A stretch of 64,000 nt of DNA, taken from assembly GCA_944389065.1 (NCBI GenBank), contig CALXKZ010000085.1, positions 1 to 64,000 of the forward strand, given 5' to 3'. A program made the translations under genes and the position numbers. The number at the start of each line of letters is the position of its first letter. The stretch's first letter is position 1. Below are positions 53,148-61,268 of the stretch, piece after piece. The notes beneath the pieces are model-generated. The model was given only the letters and a program-made list of their open reading frames with translations, did no database searches and was not told the DNA's origin. Origin of the DNA: an uncultured Spirochaetaceae bacterium. GTDB taxonomy: Bacteria; Spirochaetota; Spirochaetia; Sphaerochaetales; Sphaerochaetaceae.

Positions 53148-53819
53148 ATGACTATTCTCATTGTAGAGGATGATAGCGATATCAGAGCGCTGATGGCCTT
53201 TCATCTCAGAAGCCATGGTTATCTAACTGAAGAGGCAAGGGACGGGGAAGAAGCCCTGGCAATGCTCTCTTCATCCACCCCAGATCTCATACTTCTCGAT
53301 CTGATGCTTCCAAGGATCAGCGGCCTTGAAGTACTTGCATCTGTCAGGAGCGGAAGCACTACAAAACGCATTCCGGTAATCGTCGCATCAGCCCTTACCG
53401 GCGAGAATGATATAATCAGAGCTCTCGAGGAAGGCGCTGATGACTATATAACGAAGCCATTCTCGCCAAAGATACTCTGTGCCCGTGTGCAATCTCTTCT
53501 CAGAAGATCCGGAAAGGACCTCGATGCGATCTCTACAGAAGGAGGCCTGAGTCTGGATCGCGGAACAAGGGAATGCATGGCAAAAGGAGAGAAGATCATC
53601 CTCACAGCTACGGAATTCGATATCCTCCTTGCCCTTGTAGAGGCTGAAGGCCATGTTCTCAGGCGCAGCCAGATCATCGAAAGAATCAAGGGTGAAGGAT
53701 ACCATGTGACAGAGAGAGCGATAGATGTGCAGATCGCATCGATAAGGAAGAAGCTGGGAAATATGGGAAAGGCCATCGCAACTGTGTGGGGGATCGGGTA
53801 CAGATATGCCGAGGAATAA
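53148..53819 (+). CDS. OmpR/PhoB-family response regulator
   Basis: A 223-residue two-component response regulator. The receiver domain has the acidic pair in ILIVEDDSDIRAL, the phosphoacceptor Asp in LILLDLMLPRISG (near 51) and the Lys in ITKPFSP. The C-terminal winged helix (about 130-222) ends IATVWGIGYRYAEE. The upstream in-frame extension to 53052 is non-coding, because TTGCAG-17-TACGAT lies in it and ends 6 bases before ATG 53148, predicting leaderless translation. The partner kinase follows one base after the stop. Confidence 0.93.
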   Translation: MTILIVEDDSDIRALMAFHLRSHGYLTEEARDGEEALAMLSSSTPDLILLDLMLPRISGLEVLASVRSGSTTKRIPVIVASALTGENDIIRALEEGADDYITKPFSPKILCARVQSLLRRSGKDLDAISTEGGLSLDRGTRECMAKGEKIILTATEFDILLALVEAEGHVLRRSQIIERIKGEGYHVTERAIDVQIASIRKKLGNMGKAIATVWGIGYRYAEE

Positions 53820-53820
53820 C

Positions 53821-54858
53821 ATGCCAAAGCGCTATCAGGGAATAATCGACGCAATGGAGGAAGGGGTTCTCCTGATAAACAGGAAACTCAGGATAGTGCT
53901 CCACAACAAACGCTCTGCAATGATTCTTGCATGGGCAGATGAGCTTGATGGAAAGGATCTGAAGAGCATCATAAACAGCAGCGACCTGATCAAAGCCGCA
54001 TCTGCTGTCTTTGCAGGCAAGAACTCCGAGCGTCTCACTATCGCAGTCTATGAAGGCGTGTGCGGGCCCGATGCGTTCACAAAGGGACATGGAAGGGAGA
54101 AGACCATAAGGATCAGGATCACATCCCTTGATGAAAAGCTTGCAGCGCTTGCAATCACCGATATCACAAAGATCGAAAGGCTCTCGCTGGTACGTCAGGA
54201 TTTCGTATCGAATGTCTCCCATGAGCTCAAGACCCCGCTTACAGCCATCACAGGCTTTGCGGAGACGCTGACCGACGAGACGCTGACAAGGGAGGAGATC
54301 AGGGGATTCTCGAGGATAATACTCAAGAACAGCAGCCATATGCAGCGCATAATCTCTGATCTTCTTCTCCTGACATCTCTCGACAGGGCAGAGATCGAGC
54401 CTTCGATGACGACAACTACCGATACCCGTATCTTCCAGGAGGTCAGATCCTACACGCAGCATAAGGCCAATGCCAAGGAAACGGAGGTTGGATACTTCCC
54501 GGTAGACAAAAACGTGACATGCAATGAATCCCTGATCGTGCAGGCTGTTGCGAATCTCGTTCTCAACGCCATCGCCTACTCCCCTGACAGATCTGAAGTC
54601 GAAGTGCATACGAAAATCAGAAACGGCATGATGGAGATCTCGGTAACCGATCACGGCGTCGGAATCAGCAAGGAGGATATCCCGAGGATATTTGAGCGTT
54701 TCTACCGTGTCGACAAAGCAAGAAGCAGGGAATCGGGCGGAACTGGCCTTGGGCTGTCAATCGTTCGCCACATAGCGATAATCCACTCCGGGACAATTAA
54801 GGTATCATCAAAGCCTGGAGAGGGATCGGTATTCACGCTATCCATCCCTCTCAGCTGA
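53821..54858 (+). CDS. PhoR-like sensor histidine kinase without membrane segments
   Basis: A 345-residue histidine kinase. A PAS-like N-terminal domain (GIIDAMEEGVLLINRKLRIV, about 5-110) is followed by the HisKA dimerisation domain with phospho-His in FVSNVSHELKTPLTAI, then the HATPase domain with VANLVLNAIAYSPD, TDHGVGISKED and GGTGLGLSIVRHI. No transmembrane helix or signal peptide is present, so it must sense a cytosolic signal or a protein partner. GAGG 6 bases before ATG 53821 decides the start over ATG 53806. Its layout resembles PhoR, but no pst/phoU genes lie nearby. Confidence 0.92.
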   Translation: MPKRYQGIIDAMEEGVLLINRKLRIVLHNKRSAMILAWADELDGKDLKSIINSSDLIKAASAVFAGKNSERLTIAVYEGVCGPDAFTKGHGREKTIRIRITSLDEKLAALAITDITKIERLSLVRQDFVSNVSHELKTPLTAITGFAETLTDETLTREEIRGFSRIILKNSSHMQRIISDLLLLTSLDRAEIEPSMTTTTDTRIFQEVRSYTQHKANAKETEVGYFPVDKNVTCNESLIVQAVANLVLNAIAYSPDRSEVEVHTKIRNGMMEISVTDHGVGISKEDIPRIFERFYRVDKARSRESGGTGLGLSIVRHIAIIHSGTIKVSSKPGEGSVFTLSIPLS

Positions 54859-55864
54859 TATACGAGAAGGATAAAGAAGGAGAGAAAGAGGAGAAATCCG
54901 TTGCATGGAACACTATGCCGATGCTTCCGTAGAATCCGTTCGCTCCGCCCCTGATGAAGATGCTTACATAGCCATTGTCGGCATTGAAGCGGAACCAGCT
55001 GTGATGGAGCTCGAGATATGAGAGAGCGATTGTCAGATCCGCATCCGGCAGGAACTGGAATGTGATATCCCCTTCAGCCTCGATCTTCCTTGTAGATGCA
55101 TCAATGAGCCCTGTCAGCGAAAATGAAAGACGGGGACGTACGAGCATAAGATCACCGTCCTTCGTGAAACGGCCTCCCTCAAGAGCTGCGGAAACGGTAG
55201 TGGACTGGGCAAGCGTATCCCATCCAAGATAGAGGTTATTGTTCTTCAGCGTAAGCACTTTACCGACATATATACCTGCAGAGAAAGGACTTACTTCAAG
55301 AATCGCTCCTATTCCGAGATCAAAGAACTCGCTTCCGGGATCCCTGCCGAATGGAGTAAGCCATGCATTGGTGAATACGTCCCCTATGTTATTCATCGCC
55401 TTATCCCTTCTTACCATCTGGTTTCCCCCGGATATCCTGGCTCCTATCGAGAAATGGGGAAAGGCGTATGCCGCATCAAGCTCTATTCTCAATGATGAGT
55501 AGATATCGTAGCGCGGATCGGATCTTTCAAGCCTGTCGAACTCGGTTCCGAAGGACGCTGTGAGAGCGATGTACTTCGAAAGGAATGTGGCATCGACGCT
55601 CCAGATCTGATCCTGCATGAAAGACATCCTTCCTGCCCCGATATCATGGATATTCCATGAATCGCTTGCATTGACGGTAATGGCAATAAGCCCCGGCTTG
55701 ACTTCCATCATCGGAAGAGCTGCGGGATTGGCGAACATATCATAGAAACGGCCGGAATATGCAACGGACTGATACGGGGAATCCATTGCATACCTATCAT
55801 TCACCGCAGCAGAAAGCGGAAGAGCAATCACAATAGCGACAAGAATCGCTTTTAGCCGTTTCAT
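54851..55864 (-). CDS. Exported protein, probable outer membrane beta-barrel
   Basis: A 337-residue exported protein. It has a signal peptide (MKRLKAILVAIVIALPLSAA) and then alternating hydrophobic/aromatic strands throughout, ending in an aromatic-rich strand (DFSSFSPSLSFSYIS). That pattern fits an outer membrane barrel of the kind common in spirochaetes, and I cannot assign a family. The open frame reaches 56026, but the extension lies inside dinB antisense. TGG-TATAAT (55877-55872) ends 7 bases before ATG 55864. The 3' end overlaps the convergent kinase gene by 8 bases. Confidence 0.72.
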   Translation of the reverse strand: MKRLKAILVAIVIALPLSAAVNDRYAMDSPYQSVAYSGRFYDMFANPAALPMMEVKPGLIAITVNASDSWNIHDIGAGRMSFMQDQIWSVDATFLSKYIALTASFGTEFDRLERSDPRYDIYSSLRIELDAAYAFPHFSIGARISGGNQMVRRDKAMNNIGDVFTNAWLTPFGRDPGSEFFDLGIGAILEVSPFSAGIYVGKVLTLKNNNLYLGWDTLAQSTTVSAALEGGRFTKDGDLMLVRPRLSFSLTGLIDASTRKIEAEGDITFQFLPDADLTIALSYLELHHSWFRFNADNGYVSIFIRGGANGFYGSIGIVFHATDFSSFSPSLSFSYIS

Positions 55865-55871
55865 ACCGGGG

Positions 55872-55903
55872 ATTATACCAGAATACTGGCAATATGGTAC
55901 ACT
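55872..55903. promoter_or_regulatory. Interlocked divergent promoters of dinB and the outer-membrane-like gene
   Basis: Two extended -10 elements face away from each other: TGG-TATAAT (-10 at 55877-55872, minus) and TGG-TACACT (-10 at 55898-55903, plus). Each promoter's -35 position falls on the other's -10, so they should exclude one another. Between them lies the inverted repeat CCAG-AATA-CTGG (55878-55889). Confidence 0.65.
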
Positions 55904-55909
55904 GAGAAC

Positions 55910-57073
55910 GTGGGTCAGGTATTCTTTCATATCGATCTTGATGCATTCTTCGCCTCTGTGGAGATACTCGATCATCCCGAATACAGGGACAAGCCCCTGA
56001 TCATAGGCACGCCGGGGCCGCGCCATGTTGCCTCCACCTGCTCATATGAGGCAAGGAAATACGGAGTGCACAGCGCGATGCCGATGACAACAGCACTGCG
56101 CCTGTGTCCTGATGCGATCTGCATAAAAGGCAGGATGGAAAGGTATGCGGAGAAAAGCCGTGAGGTCATGGGGATAATAAGCTCATTCGCACCCGGCTTT
56201 CTGCAGGTCTCAATCGATGAGGCATTCCTGGATCTTACGGGAATGGAAAGAATATACCCTCTGCCGGGCAAGGCTGCGAAGCTTCTGAAGGAAAGGATAC
56301 TTTCCGAAACAGGGCTGACTGTATCGATCGGAGTCGCCCCATCCAGATTCATCGCAAAGCTCGCATCGGACTATAGGAAACCTGACGGTCTTACGATCGT
56401 ACCGCGCGGGAAGGAAGAGATCTTTGTCGATATGGTGGGGCTCAGAAAGCTCTGGGGCATCGGAGACTCAATGCTCAGAGCGCTTGAAAGCAGGGGGATA
56501 AGGAGCACAGAGCGTCTCAGAACATACAGCGAGGATGAGCTGAATAGGATGTTCGGAGCATCCTCAGGATCATACCTGTACAAAGTCTCAAGGGGAATCG
56601 ATCCCGGAATATATCAGGGAGAGACCAAATCCAGATCGATATCAACAGAGCGCACTTACTACCCTGACCTATTCTCCGCCGATGCTGTCGAGGATGCAAT
56701 CCTTGAGATGAGCGAGGAAGTGATGTTCCGTGCCTTTGATGAGAAGAAAATACCACGGACTGTGTCGATCAAGCTCCGTTATGGGGACTTTACCACGATT
56801 ACAGCGCAGACAACTCCTTCCTGCGCGATCTATTCATCAATGGATGTCTACAGAATAGCGAAAGACCTGTTCTTCTCCAGATGGAAAGGCGAAGGCATAA
56901 GGCTTATCGGAGTCGCGCTTCAGGGCATATATGACGGCGATGATATCGAACAGGGAGAGTTCTTCAGAGAACGCGAGATCAAGGAACGTGAGCTGGAGAA
57001 GACGATCCTCGAACTGGGCCGCAACGGGAACAAGGTCATGCGCCTGAGACACCTCGAAGATCCGAGGCACTGA
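55910..57073 (+). CDS. dinB: DNA polymerase IV (Y-family)
   Basis: Error-prone translesion polymerase (387 residues). The catalytic motifs FFHIDLDAFFASVE and SIDEAFLDLTG supply the metal-binding acidic residues. YEARKYGVHSAMPM is the family finger segment, and a little-finger domain (about 235-345) follows. The C-terminal tail (FFREREIKERELEKTI) is charged and helical and lacks an obvious terminal beta-clamp motif. The start is GTG 55910, 6 bases after TACACT, so it is leaderless. An inverted repeat in the promoter may be a damage-response operator. Confidence 0.94.
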   Translation: MGQVFFHIDLDAFFASVEILDHPEYRDKPLIIGTPGPRHVASTCSYEARKYGVHSAMPMTTALRLCPDAICIKGRMERYAEKSREVMGIISSFAPGFLQVSIDEAFLDLTGMERIYPLPGKAAKLLKERILSETGLTVSIGVAPSRFIAKLASDYRKPDGLTIVPRGKEEIFVDMVGLRKLWGIGDSMLRALESRGIRSTERLRTYSEDELNRMFGASSGSYLYKVSRGIDPGIYQGETKSRSISTERTYYPDLFSADAVEDAILEMSEEVMFRAFDEKKIPRTVSIKLRYGDFTTITAQTTPSCAIYSSMDVYRIAKDLFFSRWKGEGIRLIGVALQGIYDGDDIEQGEFFREREIKERELEKTILELGRNGNKVMRLRHLEDPRH

Positions 57074-57122
57074 GAAAGCAATTAAAACCAGTTGTACATT
57101 TTTAGGTTGTTTTTCTGATTTC

Positions 57123-58325
57123 CTAACTCATCAGGAAGTCAGGAAGGTAGATGTTTCGTATGCCGTCGCGTGAGTAGTCATGTTTATCCATGGAGAGTAT
57201 AAGCTTTGGAAAATTGTCAGCTATGCTTTCCAGGGCCTGGAATTCTCGTCGTCTGGTGTTCTCATCAACCAATGTCGCCGAAACCTGTATGTATGTCTTT
57301 TCAGCACCTTTAGTGGCTATGAAATCCACTTCAGATCTGTCGTTGTTCCTGCCGACGCTGACTTTCATGCCTCTTCTTTTCAGTTCAAGGAAAACAACGT
57401 TCTCAAGGAGGGATCCATAGTTTTCGCTCATATTGCCTTTTGTAAGATAGATAAAACCGGTATCCACAGGATAGTACTTGTCGGTCTGTCCGAATCTTTC
57501 TCCGCCTTTCACAGTATGGAATTGAGCATTATAATATAGGAAAGAGGAGCTGAATGCATCCATGTATCTGCTTATTAAGTCCGTGTACATCTTGTAGCCG
57601 GCAGATTTGATTCTGTGCATCAGGTTGTTTCTTGAGACAGAAAAGCCAACTGCGTCGTTGAGAAAGGCTACAAGTCTTGAAAGTGTCTCATTGTTAGCGT
57701 CACGGCCTATCTTCGGCCTGACATCATTGAATAGTATGCTGTCGAGAATGGATTTCAGCATGTCAGTCTTCTGCATCGGCTCGTCAAGCAAAGCGATTAT
57801 CGGGAATCCTCCATACATCACATATTCTTCGAACAGCTTATCTTGTCCGATGCCTTGCTGTGGTCTGAACTGGCTGTATTCATAGAAGGATAGAGGGAGC
57901 ATCTCGATTTCCATGTATCGACCGGTCAGCATCGTAGCGAGTTCACTTGAGAGCATCTTCGCATTCGAGCCGGTGATTGTGATCTCGTATCGTCCAGTGC
58001 TGTAATAGGCATTAACGGCACTTTCCCAGCCTTCCATCAGCTGCACCTCATCCAGGAGCATGAAACGTGTGGTTTTTGTCAGTGCTTTTTTTATCGCCTC
58101 GTTCATTGCCTTGAGACTCTTGTCCAGTATGAAATCAGGGCCGTCAAAGCTCAGGTAGATAACACTGCCTTCTCCATATTGTTCTTCCAGCCATGCCTTG
58201 TAGATAAGCAGCAGGGATGACTTTCCGCAGCGTCTCACTCCTGTAATGACACGGATGATGTCACTTCCCGTATAGCTTTTCAGCTTCTCCAGATAAAATG
58301 GTCTTTCTATTGCTGGTTTTCTCAT
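57123..58325 (-). CDS. AAA_14/DUF4143 ATPase (second copy)
   Basis: A 400-residue P-loop ATPase of the same broad family as the gene at 41494. Walker A is GVRRCGKSSLLLIY, Walker B is FMLLDEVQLMEG, and ITITGSNAKMLSSELATML and LSFYEYSQF are shared segments. The C-terminal DUF4143 half ends with SEVDFIATKGAEKTYIQVSA, a PD-(D/E)XK-like strand pattern. The two copies are clearly divergent paralogues, not a recent duplication. GGGAGA lies 7-8 bases before the ATG. The gene is flanked by AT-rich repeats (58352-58414) and looks like accessory DNA. Its function is unknown. Confidence 0.9.
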   Translation of the reverse strand: MRKPAIERPFYLEKLKSYTGSDIIRVITGVRRCGKSSLLLIYKAWLEEQYGEGSVIYLSFDGPDFILDKSLKAMNEAIKKALTKTTRFMLLDEVQLMEGWESAVNAYYSTGRYEITITGSNAKMLSSELATMLTGRYMEIEMLPLSFYEYSQFRPQQGIGQDKLFEEYVMYGGFPIIALLDEPMQKTDMLKSILDSILFNDVRPKIGRDANNETLSRLVAFLNDAVGFSVSRNNLMHRIKSAGYKMYTDLISRYMDAFSSSFLYYNAQFHTVKGGERFGQTDKYYPVDTGFIYLTKGNMSENYGSLLENVVFLELKRRGMKVSVGRNNDRSEVDFIATKGAEKTYIQVSATLVDENTRRREFQALESIADNFPKLILSMDKHDYSRDGIRNIYLPDFLMS

Positions 58326-58351
58326 GACATGGTCTCCCTGATATCTTTAAG

Positions 58352-58414
58352 CTTATCAAAAATTTTTATAAGTGAAAAGAATAATCGTCAGACATATAAA
58401 TAATTTTTATAAGT
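58352..58414. repeat. Pair of 22-bp AT-rich palindromic repeats upstream of the second DUF4143 ATPase
   Basis: Copies at 58352-58373 and 58393-58414 match at 19 of 22 positions and are 41 bases apart. Each is a near-palindrome (CTTAT...ATAAG around AAAAATTTTT in the first). They lie 27 bases upstream of the ATG on the minus strand, where a promoter is expected. Confidence 0.75.
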
Positions 58415-58437
58415 ACTGAGGATTGGATTTCCTAAGT

Positions 58438-58565
58438 ATGATAGATATTGATTACAATCTGACCCCAAAAGTCTTGATGCGTATGAAGCGTGTGAGATGA
58501 ATGCGATATATAACGGTCATTTGAAACCATATAGCACTTTGATGGCGTATGATACGACAGAATAA
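58438..58565 (+). other. Two tiny overlapping frames, possible gene remnant
   Basis: An ATG frame of 20 codons (58438-58500, starting MIDIDYNLTPKV) overlaps by ATGA a second frame. The second frame is open from 58452 and ends at 58565 (SLDAYEACEMNAIYNG is part of it). The two could be a small frameshifted gene or chance. No ribosome binding site or family is recognised. The 58326-58657 gap holds nothing else except the repeat pair and the trmL promoter. Confidence 0.25.
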
Positions 58566-58657
58566 TCGAGTGGGAATGATTCCATATCCAACTGCTTTGG
58601 ATAGCAGGGTGCTTCAAGCACTGGTCAGAACCATGCGATTGATGGTACTCTTCACAC

Positions 58658-59167
58658 ATGCTCAGCATATGCCTTTTCGAACCGGAGATACCGCAGAACA
58701 CAGGGAACATAGCACGTACATGCGCTGTCACGGGCACTCATCTTCATCTGGTGCGCCCTCTTGGATTCGACATCTCGGAAAAGGCTGTGCGCCATGCCGG
58801 GCTGGACTACTGGAACGATGTGGATATAACAGTGCATGAAAGCGTTGGAGCCTTTCTTGAGGAATATAAGGATAAAAGGCTCTTTTTCTTCTCCACAAAA
58901 GGCAGAACAGTCTACAGCGATGTTGTATTTCCGGCCGATGAGGATGTATTCTTCATCTTCGGAAAGGAAAGCAAGGGCATCGATGAGGAGATCCTTCTCC
59001 AGCATCCTGATACAACGCTCAGGATCCCGATGCTCAGCTGCATGAGGAGCCTCAACCTGTCCAACAGCGCCGCGATTGCGGCATATGAATACTACAGGCA
59101 GCTCGGATTCCCGAGACTTGGGAAAGAAGGAGAGCTGCATGGAGAAAGGAAGTGGGAGAACTTATGA
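58658..59167 (+). CDS. trmL: tRNA (cytidine/uridine-34-2'-O)-methyltransferase
   Basis: SPOUT-fold methyltransferase that methylates the wobble ribose of certain leucine tRNAs (169 residues, normal). Motifs are PEIPQNTGNIARTC, FIFGKESKGIDEEIL and IPMLSCMRSLNLSNSAAIAA. There is no Shine-Dalgarno. TGG-TACTCT (TACTCT 58646-58651) ends 6 bases before the ATG, so the mRNA is predicted to be leaderless. It overlaps proC by 4 bases and starts the trmL-proC-serS-pncB run. Confidence 0.93.
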   Translation: MLSICLFEPEIPQNTGNIARTCAVTGTHLHLVRPLGFDISEKAVRHAGLDYWNDVDITVHESVGAFLEEYKDKRLFFFSTKGRTVYSDVVFPADEDVFFIFGKESKGIDEEILLQHPDTTLRIPMLSCMRSLNLSNSAAIAAYEYYRQLGFPRLGKEGELHGERKWENL

Positions 59168-59955
59168 GGATCTCGGTTATCGGAACGGGAAACATGGGCG
59201 GAGCGATCGCCTCAGCACTATGCGAAGCAGATTATGATGTCGCCGTCTATGACAAAGCTACGGAAAAAGCAGAAAATCTCAGAAAGGAGCATGAAGGGAT
59301 AACGGTCCTTTCTTCCATAGAGGAGGCATCAGGGAGCGATGTGATCATCATTGCAGTAAAGCCGCAGGTGCTTCCTTCGCTCTATCTTTCCCTCAGAGAG
59401 ATTGATGCAGGGCTCTGGATCAGCATCGCAGCAGGAGTTCCGCTATCAATACTTGAAGACCATCTCGGCACCGATTCAATCGTCCGCTTCATGCCGAACA
59501 TCGCTGCAACAGCAAAAAAAGCTGTCACTGCAATCGCTGCAGGAAGCGGGATAAGCGCAGAGAACAGGGACACTGCATTCAGGATCGCATCGTCATTCGG
59601 ATCTGCGTACTTCATCCCTGAGAATCTCTTTCCGGCATTCATCGGGATCTCTGGATCGGGAATAGCATACATTCTTGAAGTCATGCATCAGATGGCAATG
59701 GGCGGAGTAAGGGCAGGAATCCCCTACCCTGAGGCACTATCGATCGTACGTGATACGGCAATCAGCGCGGCAGAGACCCTGAAGCTCACGGGAAAGAATG
59801 CGATAGAGCTTGAGACGATGGTCTGCTCCGCAGCAGGAACGACGATAGAGGGAGTTAAGGCACTCCATGACGGAGGGGTTCCTTCGGCACTGATGAATGC
59901 CGTAGCGAAAGCCGCAGCAAGAAGCACTGAGCTTGAGAACGAAGCTCTGAGATAA
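59164..59955 (+). CDS. proC: Pyrroline-5-carboxylate reductase
   Basis: Last enzyme of proline synthesis, an NAD(P)H-dependent reductase of 263 residues. The N-terminal Rossmann site is ISVIGTGNMGGAIASAL, FMPNIAATAKKAVTAIA contains the NADPH-binding MPN motif, and the C-terminal dimer domain has SGSGIAYILEVMHQMA and AAGTTIEGVKALHDGG. The frame opens at GTG 59152, but ATG 59164 overlaps the trmL stop as ATGA behind a GGAAG/GGGAG site and matches the family start. Confidence 0.94.
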   Translation: MRISVIGTGNMGGAIASALCEADYDVAVYDKATEKAENLRKEHEGITVLSSIEEASGSDVIIIAVKPQVLPSLYLSLREIDAGLWISIAAGVPLSILEDHLGTDSIVRFMPNIAATAKKAVTAIAAGSGISAENRDTAFRIASSFGSAYFIPENLFPAFIGISGSGIAYILEVMHQMAMGGVRAGIPYPEALSIVRDTAISAAETLKLTGKNAIELETMVCSAAGTTIEGVKALHDGGVPSALMNAVAKAAARSTELENEALR

Positions 59956-59971
59956 GGAAAGGTGGGATAAA

Positions 59972-61249
59972 ATGATAGATATCAAAGACATCAGGACAAA
60001 GTACAGCGAGATCGAAAGCAACATAAAGAACAGATACATGAATGTTGATCTCAGGAAGATTTCCGAGGATATGGAGAAAAGGAGTGAACTGCTGCAGAAA
60101 GCAGAGGCTCTGAGGGCAAAGAGGAATGAGACAGCTGCGAAGATGAAGGGCAAGCTGGATCCGGAGACACGCAATCAGCTGATAGCCGAAGGAAAGGCGA
60201 TAAAAGATGAGCTTGCCTCAGCCGAGGCTGAGCTTGATGAGATAGAGCGCACATTCCAGGCAGAAGTCAGGACGATCCCCAACTATGCATCCCCTGAAGC
60301 ACCTGTGGGAAAGGAGGACAAGGACAGTCTTGCCGTGAAGTTCTATGGAGACCCCCGGAAGTTCAGCTTCAAGGCAAAGGACCATGTGGAGCTCGGCGAA
60401 GCTCTTGATATCCTTGACTTCGACAGCGGAGCAAAGGTCTCAGGCCAGAAGTTCTACTACATAAAGAATCAGGGCGTGATTCTCCAGATGGCACTGGAGC
60501 GCTATGCGATGGATATCGTGCTCCGCCATGGCTTCACGCCGTTCATCACCCCTGATATCGCGAAAGAGGAGATCCTCCAGGGAATCGGATTCAATCCAAG
60601 GGGCGCGGAATCGAACATCTATACAATCGAAGGCACAGGCACATGTCTTGTCGGTACTGCAGAGATAACCCTTGGGGGCTACTACTCCGGGCAGATCCTG
60701 GACAAGGCAAGCCTCCCGATAAAGATGACAGGCCTTTCCCACTGCTTCAGAAGAGAGGCAGGAGGTGCAGGACAGTACTCTAAAGGACTTTATCGCGTAC
60801 ATCAGTTCTCAAAGCTTGAGATGTTCATCTACTGTCTGCCTGAGGAGAGCGACAGCTTCCATAAGGAGATACTCTCAATCGAGGAGGAGATCTTCCAGGG
60901 ACTTGGCATTCCATACCGCATCGTCGATACAGCGACGGGCGATCTCGGAGCTCCTGCATACAGGAAGTTCGACATCGAGGCATGGATGCCGGGGCGTGGC
61001 GATGAGGGAGAGTACGGAGAGGTCACATCGACATCAAACTGCACTGATTATCAGGCAAGATCCCTCAACATCAGGTACAGGGATGATGATGGGAAGATAA
61101 AGTTCGTGCACATGCTCAACGGCACTGCCGTAGCCCTCTCCAGAGCGATTGTCGCGATAATGGAGAACTATCAGAACGAAGATGGCACGATAACAATACC
61201 TCCAGCACTTGTGAGTTACTGCGGATTCGATAAAATAGTAAGGAAGTAA
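59972..61249 (+). CDS. serS: Seryl-tRNA synthetase
   Basis: Class II aminoacyl-tRNA synthetase (425 residues). The N-terminal coiled-coil arm (about 25-100) binds the long variable arm of tRNA-Ser. Motif 2 is CFRREAGGAGQYSKGLYRVH and motif 3 is LNGTAVALSRAIVAIMENYQ, both complete. It lies 16 bases after proC behind GGAAAGGTGGG. It is an essential housekeeping gene in a mixed operon. Confidence 0.97.
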   Translation: MIDIKDIRTKYSEIESNIKNRYMNVDLRKISEDMEKRSELLQKAEALRAKRNETAAKMKGKLDPETRNQLIAEGKAIKDELASAEAELDEIERTFQAEVRTIPNYASPEAPVGKEDKDSLAVKFYGDPRKFSFKAKDHVELGEALDILDFDSGAKVSGQKFYYIKNQGVILQMALERYAMDIVLRHGFTPFITPDIAKEEILQGIGFNPRGAESNIYTIEGTGTCLVGTAEITLGGYYSGQILDKASLPIKMTGLSHCFRREAGGAGQYSKGLYRVHQFSKLEMFIYCLPEESDSFHKEILSIEEEIFQGLGIPYRIVDTATGDLGAPAYRKFDIEAWMPGRGDEGEYGEVTSTSNCTDYQARSLNIRYRDDDGKIKFVHMLNGTAVALSRAIVAIMENYQNEDGTITIPPALVSYCGFDKIVRK

Positions 61250-61268
61250 ACACAAAGGAGAAGAGGAT

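Noticed and set aside
53686..54654. 322-codon minus-strand frame inside the histidine kinase
   Set aside because: Antisense to a kinase with all conserved motifs. Its Cys/Arg/His-rich composition is typical of a shadow frame.
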